Shown: positions 26,029-33,055 of the stretch, piece after piece
How positions within the stretch are numbered: position 1 is the stretch's first letter
Layout of the letters: the number at the start of each line of letters is the position of its first letter
NCBI GenBank assembly: GCA_030602885.1
Contig: JAUVYV010000016.1
Coordinates: 1-64,000, forward strand
Reading direction: 5' to 3'
DNA from: Phycisphaerales bacterium
GTDB lineage: Bacteria; Planctomycetota; Phycisphaerae; Sedimentisphaerales; Anaerobacaceae
DNA length: 64,000 bases
Notes under the pieces: generated by a model
What the model saw: the letters and a program-made list of their open reading frames with translations, nothing else
What the model was told of the DNA's origin: nothing
Databases searched by the model: none
Position numbers and translations under genes: made by a program

Positions 26029-26106
26029 TTAGTGTTCACTGCGCCTGCGCGGATCGATTCTGCTCTGGCGAATTTTGCTGAACAGGTCTCCCAGGGTGCT
26101 TCTCAT
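26029..26106 (-). CDS. Micro-ORF (25 aa) upstream of the coiled-coil gene
   Basis: A 25-residue frame, MRSTLGDLFSKIRQSRIDPR followed by RRSEH, with a very strong ribosome-binding site (GAGGAG, about seven bases before the ATG). It ends 23 bases before the next start codon, which has its own AAGGAG. The peptide is basic and amphipathic. It could be a leader peptide, a small effector, or the regulatory upstream frame of the coiled-coil gene. Short frames arise by chance, so the Shine-Dalgarno is the main evidence. Confidence 0.45.
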   Translation of the reverse strand: MRSTLGDLFSKIRQSRIDPRRRSEH

Positions 26107-26236
26107 TCTTATCTCCTCTGGCCCTTTGCCCCCAGTCAAAAGGCGATTATGATTATATGGTTTGTGGCCGGGTAGTCAAGGAAAAACAGGGTAAAATCTT
26201 GCCTTTTGAGTTAGTGTGCAATAAAATCGGGGGGAA

Positions 26237-26350
26237 ATGGGCAGAAAAGCCAAACCAGTGAATACTGACGAGCTGGTCAGCCTGATTGAGCGGGTTGCAG
26301 AGATAAGGCCTGTGGTTGTGGCGGCCTGGAGGTGGATTTTGGGGGTCTGA
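26237..26350 (+). CDS. Possible small protein (37 aa)
   Basis: ATG 26237 sits just after a GGGGGG run. The frame encodes MGRKAKPVNTDELVSLIERV and then a hydrophobic end (VVVAAWRWILGV), which would make a small amphipathic or membrane-touching peptide. There is no comparison to support it, and the gene lies alone, so this is a weak call. Confidence 0.25.
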   Translation: MGRKAKPVNTDELVSLIERVAEIRPVVVAAWRWILGV

Positions 26351-26385
26351 GCGGCGTTTGGGGGTAGAAAATCTGGGAAAAAGGT

Positions 26386-26415
26386 TTGACAGGGGTCGCT
26401 AAGGTCAGGTATAAT
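26386..26415 (+). promoter_or_regulatory. Consensus sigma-70 promoter of the export lipoprotein gene
   Basis: TTGACA (26386-26391), 18-base spacer and TATAAT (26410-26415): both hexamers are perfect. Transcription should start near 26422, giving a leader of about 85 bases before ATG 26508. It points into the exopolysaccharide region. Confidence 0.88.
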
Positions 26416-26507
26416 AGAGCTTTGCGCAAGGTAGATTCGGAAGAGTGCTTTGGGCTGTTAAGTTGACTATTAAGAGAGACGATTTATTAGAGGAAAGGAG
26501 AAGAATA

Positions 26508-27278
26508 ATGTCATCGTTACGAACAGCGACAGTAATCGCAGTAATATGTATTCCCGGGATTGTGGGGGTTGGTGGTTGTTTTTCGTCACATCCGAGGAAT
26601 ATAGAGGCATTTGCGAGGCCGCGTGATGTGGTAGTGACGGCGGAGAGGTATGTTCTGCAGCCGCCGGATGAGATTGAGGTGCACTGCACACGTGTTCCGG
26701 AGATACACCTTCAGCGTCAGCGGATACGTCCCGACGGTAAGGTGAGCTTCGAGCTTTTGGGCGATGTTGAGGCGGCGGGCAAGACACCGGAGGAGCTGGC
26801 CTCGGTGATACAGGAGAGACTGGCGAGCCTTTATGCACTGGTCGGTGACAAGCCGATAGAGGTGCGGCTGATAGCGTACAAGAGCAAGGTGTTTTATGTC
26901 TTAGGTCAGGTGTATCTGCCGGGTCCGAAGCTTTATACTGGTCGAGACAGTGTTTTGATGGCAATTGCGGAGGCGCGGCCGAACCCGATGGCGTGGTTAG
27001 GGCGGATACAGGTGATACGGCCATCGGCGGAGAAGGGTGTGAAAGCGCGGATATTTGAGGTGAACTTCGACCGGATGCAGGCGCATGGTGATATTACGAA
27101 GAACGTGCTTTTGGAGGAAGGCGATATAGTGTATGTACCGCCAACGGTGCTTGCAGCAATAGCGATGAAAATCGAAGAGGTCATCCGTCCGATTGCACGA
27201 GCGTTTGCGGGTGTGTATGTAGTCCAAAGCGGCGGCGAGAGATACGTGGGCGGCTATGGCAGCGGGTCGGGTTACTAA
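26508..27278 (+). CDS. Polysaccharide export lipoprotein (Wza/Poly_export family, 256 aa)
   Basis: An outer-membrane-type export protein for capsule or exopolysaccharide. The N-terminus is a lipoprotein signal with GVGGC (Cys24). The Poly_export domain begins YVLQPPDEIEV and includes RIRPDGKVSFELLGDVEAAG. An SLBB-type domain follows (VFYVLGQVYLPGPKLYTGRD). It is shorter than E. coli Wza and lacks the clear C-terminal amphipathic helix; the C-terminus is Gly/Tyr-rich. AGGAG precedes ATG 26508; a longer frame upstream is rejected. It probably partners the Wzc-like kinase at 38996 although it is on the opposite strand. Confidence 0.9.
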   Translation: MSSLRTATVIAVICIPGIVGVGGCFSSHPRNIEAFARPRDVVVTAERYVLQPPDEIEVHCTRVPEIHLQRQRIRPDGKVSFELLGDVEAAGKTPEELASVIQERLASLYALVGDKPIEVRLIAYKSKVFYVLGQVYLPGPKLYTGRDSVLMAIAEARPNPMAWLGRIQVIRPSAEKGVKARIFEVNFDRMQAHGDITKNVLLEEGDIVYVPPTVLAAIAMKIEEVIRPIARAFAGVYVVQSGGERYVGGYGSGSGY

Positions 27279-27281
27279 TAA

Positions 27282-27308
27282 TTCAAACTGACCGAGGGTC
27301 AGTTTGAA
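27282..27308 (+). terminator. Strong hairpin after the export gene
   Basis: Perfect 12-bp inverted repeat (TTCAAACTGACC with GGTCAGTTTGAA) around a GAG loop, four bases after the stop codon. No T run follows, so it may protect the transcript end or act with Rho rather than be an intrinsic terminator. Its right arm overlaps the start of the A-rich repeat. Confidence 0.6.
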
Positions 27309-27382
27309 AACGCAAAAATCAAAGTGTAAAATGCAAAATTGTCGAATCCGCCGTTGGCGGATGGCTGATTTTATTATTGTTT
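27298..27382 (+). repeat. Dispersed A-rich repeat, copy 2
   Basis: Direct copy of 1663-1750 with the same block order: TCAGTTTGA, A-rich centre (AAAATGCAAAATTG), then GGCGGATGGCTGATTTTAT. Confidence 0.75.
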
Positions 27383-27506
27383 TTATGGCGCATAATACCT
27401 TGTCAAAAGGTGAGTTGCGTTTACAGGTACGGACAAAACGGTCAGTTTGAGTAATAATGTATCGTGGCGGCGGACGTGATGTGAATTTCATGGTGAAACG
27501 GCAGGT

Positions 27507-28322
27507 ATGATGAATGTACGGAGAGTACTGAAGCGGATTCACGTTGTGAGCACACTGTGGTTTATGGTGTGTGTGGGTTATGTCCTGGCCATGGCGTTGC
27601 ATCAGGCGGGTTTTAGGTGGTGGGTGATATTTTCGTTTTCGGGACACTCTGCATTGTTCATCTTTCTGCTGATTAGCCTGTATCTGTTCACGATGTTCGG
27701 TGCAGCCGGCAAAGGACAGGAAACAGGTGTCGAGCATCCGCTGACCGGCACAGGTCCGTACCTGACGTTTTATGTCTCTGCGCCGTTATTTGGCGCTTTG
27801 GCCGGCGCTGCCGCAATGAGCGGTGAAACGAGAATTACCCAGTTTCTTTCGGGTGTTGCACTGGGAACACTCGGGACAACGGCCCTGATGTGGGTTATCG
27901 TTGACCCTTTGACCTCAGTGCTGGAAACGCTGACACCGGCGGCTCGAAAGCATCGAGGGCGGCGGCTGGCCGCAGCCAGGGCCGAGCGAAAAAAACGGGA
28001 GCACGACCGCGAGGAACTACTCGCCCGGGTATCTGCACAACAGGAAGAAGACCGGCATCGCTGGCAGGCGCTTATGATGGGCGAAGCCGAAAAACTCGCC
28101 GCACTGCTGAAGGCGAACAGAGCTGATTTTGAACAAGCCGAGCGCCAGGCGGTGGATATGGGTGTCCGCGCATGGCGGATCGGAGGACTGAATTGCATGC
28201 GACAGCTCCGCGATATGGCAGTGGATTTGTACAAAGACAAGTACAAGAACTTGATGGTTGTTGACTACATCTCAGTGTGGTGGGATGGAATCGGAAGCTG
28301 GCGAAGCCGAACGGTCGGCTGA
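27507..28322 (+). CDS. Membrane protein with cytoplasmic helical tail (271 aa)
   Basis: Not recognised. About four membrane segments lie in the first 140 residues (for example FMVCVGYVLAMALHQAG, SALFIFLLISLYLFTMF, SAPLFGALAGAAAM). A long charged helix follows (AAARAERKKREHDREELLAR) and ends in a short soluble segment. The layout suggests a membrane anchor with a coiled-coil arm. ATG 27507 has AGGT close upstream and ATG 27510 is an equal alternative. It lies between the export lipoprotein and a secreted beta-helix protein, which suggests a link to the surface-polysaccharide region, but this is position only. Confidence 0.65.
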   Translation: MMNVRRVLKRIHVVSTLWFMVCVGYVLAMALHQAGFRWWVIFSFSGHSALFIFLLISLYLFTMFGAAGKGQETGVEHPLTGTGPYLTFYVSAPLFGALAGAAAMSGETRITQFLSGVALGTLGTTALMWVIVDPLTSVLETLTPAARKHRGRRLAAARAERKKREHDREELLARVSAQQEEDRHRWQALMMGEAEKLAALLKANRADFEQAERQAVDMGVRAWRIGGLNCMRQLRDMAVDLYKDKYKNLMVVDYISVWWDGIGSWRSRTVG

Positions 28323-28357
28323 ATAGACATCTCTCTTAGCCGGCTCAAAGTAACGAG

Positions 28358-29704
28358 GTGTTCTTGAAAGGTGTGAGGGTGAACAGGGCAAGCAGTCTGC
28401 TGGCCGGGGTATTTCTATTTCTCGCCGTCTCAGTTGTCAGTTCGGCCAATACCATTTACGTGGATACGAACTCGCCAAATGAGCCAGGTGCAGGTACGTT
28501 TGACGACCCTTTTCGCAGCATCCAGGATGCGATTGACGATGCCAATAACTGGGATATCATAGAGGTTCGGCCCGGCCTATACACGGGATTAGGCAACTAC
28601 GATCTCGACCCAAACGGCAAATCGATTACCATCGGCAGTACAGAGCCGAACAATCCGGATGTCGTGGCCAAGACTATCATCGATCCAAACAAAGCCGGCA
28701 GGGGTTTTTATTTTGACAGCGGCGAGGATGCCAACTGCATTATAGAGGGTCTTACGATAAGAAACGCCTACACAGGCGGAAAAGGCGGAGGTATTTACTG
28801 CTATTACAGCAGTCCTACCGTCACAAACTGTATCATATCAGGTAATCGAGCCAATACCCATGGCGGGGGGATTTTCTCTCAGAACAGCTCACCGCGAATT
28901 ACGGGATGTGTTATCAGCGGGAATGTTTCAGCGGTCGATGGGGGCGGCATAGAGTGGTGGCGTGGCGAGGCGGAGTTACGAAATTGTGCGGTGTTCAACA
29001 ACCGAGCGACGTCGGGGGCCGGGGGCGGTGTGGATTACTTTGACTGTGACAATGTTGTCATTGCAAACTGTACTTTTGCTGCGAATACTGCCGATCGGGG
29101 AGGCGGGCTCTATTGCTGGAGCAGCAATTGTCTGATTGACAGCAGCATCTTCCGGGGCTGCGAAGCCGATTCGTCAGGTTCGCAGATAGGTATTTATAGC
29201 GGCACGGTGACGGTCAGCTATAGCGACATTGAGGGCGGACAGGAGGCGATTTCGAATATATCCGGCAGTTTAGGCTGGGCTGACGGCAACATTGATACGG
29301 ACCCTTGTTTTGCATGTTTTGATGCGAACGGGGAGCCCAATCTCTGGGACTTCCACCTGCAGAGTGTGTATGGCAGGTGGGAGCCGAACAGTCAAAGCTG
29401 GGTGGCAGATTCAAATACAAGCCCGTGTATAGACGCGGGCGAACCCAATTCAGACTGGATGAGCGAACCCTGGCCTAACGGCAAACGCATAAATATGGGG
29501 GCCTACGGTGGTACGATTGAGGCGAGTATGAACGGCAATGAGGCGGACTTCAGTGTTGACGGGGCGGTTGATTTCGCGGACTTTGCGTATTTGGGAACGA
29601 GCTGGGGCAGAGAGGAGCGGTGTATAGAGGACCTGACGGCCGATGGCGCTGTTGACGTGAGCGACCTTTGGAGGTTTGCGCTGAGCTGGCTGTGGCAAGA
29701 GTAG
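28358..29704 (+). CDS. Secreted parallel beta-helix protein with dockerin-like C-terminus (448 aa)
   Basis: A smaller relative of the 945-residue protein at 12015. A signal peptide (LLAGVFLFLAVSVVSSANT) precedes the opening motif DPFRSIQDAIDDANNWDIIE and PbH1 beta-helix repeats (NCIISGNRANTHGGGIFSQN). The C-terminus has two dockerin-like half-sites, SVDGAVDFADFAYLGTSWG and TADGAVDVSDLWRFALSWLW. The exact start is unclear: GTG 28358, TTG 28364 and GTG 28379 are all in frame, GAGG at 28355-28358 favours TTG 28364. An intrinsic terminator follows. The surface function is likely; catalysis is unknown. Confidence 0.85.
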   Translation: MFLKGVRVNRASSLLAGVFLFLAVSVVSSANTIYVDTNSPNEPGAGTFDDPFRSIQDAIDDANNWDIIEVRPGLYTGLGNYDLDPNGKSITIGSTEPNNPDVVAKTIIDPNKAGRGFYFDSGEDANCIIEGLTIRNAYTGGKGGGIYCYYSSPTVTNCIISGNRANTHGGGIFSQNSSPRITGCVISGNVSAVDGGGIEWWRGEAELRNCAVFNNRATSGAGGGVDYFDCDNVVIANCTFAANTADRGGGLYCWSSNCLIDSSIFRGCEADSSGSQIGIYSGTVTVSYSDIEGGQEAISNISGSLGWADGNIDTDPCFACFDANGEPNLWDFHLQSVYGRWEPNSQSWVADSNTSPCIDAGEPNSDWMSEPWPNGKRINMGAYGGTIEASMNGNEADFSVDGAVDFADFAYLGTSWGREERCIEDLTADGAVDVSDLWRFALSWLWQE

Positions 29705-29728
29705 TGTTTTACAGGAGATAAAAGAAAA

Positions 29729-29758
29729 GGCCGGGACGAATGTCCCGGCCCTTTTTTT
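29729..29758 (+). terminator. Intrinsic terminator after the 448-residue beta-helix gene
   Basis: A perfect 9-bp GC-rich stem (GGCCGGGAC with GTCCCGGCC), GAAT loop and a seven-T run. It can also serve in reverse for the convergent PEP-CTERM gene ending at 29819. Confidence 0.95.
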
Positions 29759-29818
29759 GCACAGCAGACGGCAAAAATCAGCCGTCTGAACCAGTCTCAA
29801 TGATGGAACGGTCAGAGT

Positions 29819-30496
29819 CTAAAGTATCCTGCGTCTCCTTAGCCAGCCGACCAGGCCAACGCCGATACTGCCCAGCAGAATAGCGCCGGGTGCGGGTATG
29901 GTTACAAATTTCTCGCTGTAGTCATCTTCACCAAATCCACCAACGTGGATGCCGACTATTATTTGGCCGCTGTTTAGCCCAGCAATCACGTCATCGAATG
30001 TGCCATCGTGTGTAAAGACAACTCCCAGCCACTCGCCAGGCTGAACGCCATTGGCTGCTCCCGGGTCATTGTCAGCATCGCCCATAAGTTCATAGGCAGT
30101 CACAAGTTTAACAGAGCTTGTAAAACCGTTGGCGTTACTAGCATCTTCGGAGAAATCAACATCTGAATCGTTAGTCAAGCCTTCATAACTCTGGTCAGCA
30201 TCTACGAGAGAAGCGATTCCTAACAACACACCATCATAGAAGTACACTCCTCTAATAAAATACCTATCATAAGGTGCGGGAGAGCCTACTTCGTTATTAA
30301 ACTCGAAAAGTACCTCTCCGGAGGCAAACTCACTAACATCGACAGAGAGATATGTTTCTCCTACGGTGATGCTGGTACCAGTAGGGTCGTTGTTGGTAAC
30401 ACCGTAAAAACCGTAGGTGTATGTCACATTGGCCTGTGCAGGCATAGACAGTGAGCAAAGAAGCGCAAGAGCAAGATATAGAACTAACTTCTTCAT
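29819..30496 (-). CDS. PEP-CTERM protein, PAPGA-type tail (225 aa)
   Basis: An exported protein with signal peptide (MKKLVLYLALALLCSLSMPA) and an acidic, beta-rich body. The C-terminus PAPGAILLGSIGVGLVGW is followed by four arginines: the same three-part layout as PEP-CTERM (motif, membrane helix, Arg cluster) but with Pro-Ala-Pro-Gly. Such variant tails occur among exosortase substrates. GAAGG lies before ATG 30496, which I prefer to a frame extension upstream. It is second to the 243-residue gene with the same tail, separated by a long hairpin. Confidence 0.9.
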   Translation of the reverse strand: MKKLVLYLALALLCSLSMPAQANVTYTYGFYGVTNNDPTGTSITVGETYLSVDVSEFASGEVLFEFNNEVGSPAPYDRYFIRGVYFYDGVLLGIASLVDADQSYEGLTNDSDVDFSEDASNANGFTSSVKLVTAYELMGDADNDPGAANGVQPGEWLGVVFTHDGTFDDVIAGLNSGQIIVGIHVGGFGEDDYSEKFVTIPAPGAILLGSIGVGLVGWLRRRRIL

Positions 30497-30519
30497 AGAA
30501 TCACCTTCTTTCAAGCTTT

Positions 30520-30549
30520 CCAAGGGCAGGGCTACAGCCCTGCCCTTGG
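30520..30549 (-). terminator. Perfect 13-bp hairpin between the two PAPGA-type genes
   Basis: CCAAGGGCAGGGC and GCCCTGCCCTTGG flank a TACA loop. On the minus strand it is not followed by T residues, so it may be an attenuating or transcript-stabilising element that sets the ratio of the two PEP-CTERM products rather than a full stop. Confidence 0.6.
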
Positions 30550-30568
30550 CAGCTTTATCTTTTGACTC

Positions 30569-31300
30569 TTATAGCGTCCTTCTTCTTCTCAGCCAGCCGA
30601 CAAGGCCTACACCAATGCTACCCAAGAAAATAGCACCAGGAGCAGGGATGGGGTTGACGGATTCGACCATGATTACAAGGTCTTGGTAATCCTGATCACC
30701 GCCATTCAAACTATCCTCCCAGCCTAACGCATACTCATTAGTTGTCCACAGGCCAGGCGACAAACCAGGGATTTGAATGGTATCAATATCCAAACCCTGG
30801 AGGGCGAGCATGTGGTCAAAACTGTCACCATTTAAGGCTGTATCGCTGTAAAACACGGCGGCGGGGTTGCCGCTACCAACGGTCGCATCCAAATAATATC
30901 CAAACAGATTTCCAGCAAAATCTGCAGAAGTATCCACTAAGTTCACAAAGACGCTCCCGTCCGCTTTTATGGACAAGACAGCCTGATCACCTTGAGTAGC
31001 TGAGCCTGCAAACACTTCGACACTGTTCGTATAATCCGCCGCATCATATATTCCAAATGTGCTAGTGCCGGCCCATCCCGCTATCTCAATAACAATAGTT
31101 GAACCACTTATGCCTGTCCCTGTAATGGACCAGAGTGAATCAAGCGAATCGGGGAGTGCATCTGTTGCTACAGTCACACTACTTACGCCTGGAACTGGTG
31201 CCAGAGTAATGCTATCCAACACGTTCTGTAGGGTAGGCTCAGCCAGAACCGGTGTAGCCATTAGCCCGACCAAAATGGTTATTAAAATTAACTTTTTCAT
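30569..31300 (-). CDS. PEP-CTERM protein, PAPGA-type tail (243 aa)
   Basis: Signal peptide MKKLILITILVGLMATPVLA, an acidic Ser/Thr/Asp-rich body (DUF-like, no recognised catalytic motif; contains NEYALGWEDSLNGGDQDYQD close to the tail) and C-terminus PAPGAIFLGSIGVGLVGW plus four arginines, nearly identical to the neighbour's. NGGDQDYQDLVIMVE is a pattern I associate with calcium-binding-like loops in PEP-CTERM proteins, but this is uncertain. ATG 31300 has AAAGGA about nine bases upstream. Probably processed by the exosortase encoded at 41351. Confidence 0.9.
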   Translation of the reverse strand: MKKLILITILVGLMATPVLAEPTLQNVLDSITLAPVPGVSSVTVATDALPDSLDSLWSITGTGISGSTIVIEIAGWAGTSTFGIYDAADYTNSVEVFAGSATQGDQAVLSIKADGSVFVNLVDTSADFAGNLFGYYLDATVGSGNPAAVFYSDTALNGDSFDHMLALQGLDIDTIQIPGLSPGLWTTNEYALGWEDSLNGGDQDYQDLVIMVESVNPIPAPGAIFLGSIGVGLVGWLRRRRTL

Positions 31301-31402
31301 GATTTTTATCCTTTAGTATTCGAAAAACAGCTTCCAAATTAAACACAACCAAGCCTTACAAGTGTTTCACGAATACACTTCATAAGGTGTGGGATATATC
31401 TC

Positions 31403-32275
31403 TCAGGTCGCCAGAGGGGGCCCGCGGGGCATGCTGCAAAAGATAAATGCAGGTGAAAAACAAACAAACTGCCTGGCTATAGAAACCAGACGGTTGAATG
31501 GCAAAGTCGAGGCAAATTGCGGCGAGAAAATCGCATCCCGGAATATGCGTGTATCCCTGCCGACAGAGCCGAATGCTGCCCTGTGCGCGTTGCGGCGGGG
31601 TCGTGTCAATAGGGTCGGTCTGCCGCGGCAACCATTTGCCAAGGCGGTGTCACCCTGCGGTATGCCGGCAAGCCGGCGTAAAAGACCTGTATATCGAGCC
31701 CGTTTACTATAACCACCCGTGTGGAAACGGCCTCCAAGATGACAGGGGGCGGCAAGTATCGCAGCAGCATGTTGGCCGGTATGAACCGTTCGGCCCAGGC
31801 GGTAGGCCAGTTTTGGAAGGGCTTGAATACCAGTGTGGCCCGCGCACAACAGGCCCGCGAAGGCAGCCACCCATGCCCTGCGGTCGCGGGTCAGAGAGAT
31901 ACAGATAAATCCTGTCAGCACCATTGCCGTTGCCGTTGGGACGCCGGGCAAGGGCCTGATGTCACCGGCTTCGGAATCACGCGGCCCCGCGCAGTGTGAT
32001 TGGGGCTCCAGAAGTGATTTGCCGATTCCTGCAAGGTATGTACCACAAACTGCGCCACTCTGCTCAAGACCGGAAAAAGTCCTGGCTGGTGTGCGAGGTG
32101 ATGGCGCCTGGGATGTGCCCACAATCGGATTGGAGACAGGCGCTGTAGGTAAGGCGTTCGCAACGGAAGCGGCAAACAGCAGCAAGACAAGAGCCGAGAT
32201 TTTCTCTCTTTGCGCAGACAACTTTTTCTCCACTCCAATCAATCGCAAAGTACGGCTTGCTTCCGACAGAGCCAT
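31403..32275 (-). CDS. Uncertain exported protein (290 aa)
   Basis: A long open frame whose first part looks protein-like: a hydrophobic stretch (ISALVLLLFAASVANALP, about residues 26-43), a Pro/Ser linker, and a membrane segment with basic flank (ATAMVLTGFICISLTRDRRA). The second half (after about residue 160) is Arg/Gly/Leu-rich and lacks obvious fold signals, so the frame may be shorter than drawn or only partly real. No clear ribosome-binding site precedes ATG 32275. No family recognised. It sits between the PEP-CTERM pair and the LuxR-type regulator. Confidence 0.35.
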   Translation of the reverse strand: MALSEASRTLRLIGVEKKLSAQREKISALVLLLFAASVANALPTAPVSNPIVGTSQAPSPRTPARTFSGLEQSGAVCGTYLAGIGKSLLEPQSHCAGPRDSEAGDIRPLPGVPTATAMVLTGFICISLTRDRRAWVAAFAGLLCAGHTGIQALPKLAYRLGRTVHTGQHAAAILAAPCHLGGRFHTGGYSKRARYTGLLRRLAGIPQGDTALANGCRGRPTLLTRPRRNAHRAAFGSVGRDTRIFRDAIFSPQFASTLPFNRLVSIARQFVCFSPAFIFCSMPRGPPLAT

Positions 32276-32616
32276 CCTTGGGTAAACACCGACTTACAGA
32301 CCTCACTGGCCTATTCGTGGTGGGATCCCTCCCAACACCCCGAAGTTCATACTATTTAGCTCTTCAAGGGTCTCTGAGTCAAGGAAAAAAAACGAAAAAA
32401 AACAAAAAAAACCCTTAAGAAAGGTCCGTGGGCAATATCAGGTAAGGACAGGGCGCCTGATTCCGGGCCTGAAACAATGGATTTTTACTACTGTGGGAGT
32501 ACCCCATATGTAGTAAGAACCTGACACTGCAAAGACCAGCCAAATAATATGCAGTGAGGAGAGAAAGACTTGGATTAAGAGAGGGAAAAGGAAATGAAAC
32601 TACAACTGGTATGTAA
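32276..32616. other. Intergenic between LuxR-type regulator and the 290-residue frame
   Basis: Contains an A-rich tract near 32383-32411 that reads as T8-G-T8 on the minus strand, preceded by a short CCTT/AAGG hairpin: a weak terminator for the regulator operon. TTGACT (minus strand, 32377-32382) could be a -35 for the next gene, but the -10 is poor. Confidence 0.4.
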
Positions 32617-33054
32617 TCAGGATTGAAGCGGTGTTTGCTTTTGTTTCTCCCTGGGCTGAGACGACCCAATATCCGGTTTCACCCGCTGTTCCACGTTAAC
32701 GATAGTGATTCCGCCGCTCGCCCGGGGCTTACCATAGAAAATGGCTACCTGTTCAACAAACTTCAGCAACATCTCCATCTTGCTGGTGACGTGGATTCTC
32801 CGGTAAATGTTGCGTAAGTGGGTCTTGACGGTGCCACAGGCTATCCTGAGACGTCTTGCAATCTCTTCGTTGGCAAACCCTCGGCATACGTGTCTTGCCA
32901 CCTGCAGCTCACGAGGACTCAACCGGTAGCGACGCTGCACGTAGAGCCACTGTCGTTCGTCAAGCAAAGTCACATCGGGCCTCCTATACAGCGACTCTTC
33001 GTCGCCTCTATCAGTTCTGCCGACTGTTTTTGTTGATTGCGACGGTTTCGACAT
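32617..33054 (-). CDS. LuxR-type DNA-binding regulator (145 aa)
   Basis: A compact transcription regulator with a GerE/LuxR helix-turn-helix: LSPRELQVARHVCRGFANEE and then IARRLRIACGTVKTHLRNIY, containing the conserved E-x-A-R-L-x2-S/C-x-G-T-V-K-x-H recognition helix. There is no receiver or autoinducer domain, so the signal is not evident. ATG 33054 lies one base after the stop codon of the 1391-residue TPR gene, with GAGGA inside that gene's end, so translation is probably coupled. It closes the exopolysaccharide operon and may control it or the PEP-CTERM genes nearby (inference). Confidence 0.88.
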   Translation of the reverse strand: MSKPSQSTKTVGRTDRGDEESLYRRPDVTLLDERQWLYVQRRYRLSPRELQVARHVCRGFANEEIARRLRIACGTVKTHLRNIYRRIHVTSKMEMLLKFVEQVAIFYGKPRASGGITIVNVEQRVKPDIGSSQPREKQKQTPLQS

Positions 33055-33055
33055 A

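Larger units (their letters stand above)
26107..26507. other. Intergenic region before the export lipoprotein gene
   Basis: Holds the consensus promoter at 26386-26415 and a possible 37-codon frame at 26237-26350. Nothing else recognised. Confidence 0.55.

Noticed and set aside
31498-31999. Plus-strand frames opposite the uncertain 290-residue gene
   Set aside because: Short, Arg/Gly/Pro-rich and mutually overlapping in different frames, with no ribosome-binding sites or recognisable content.
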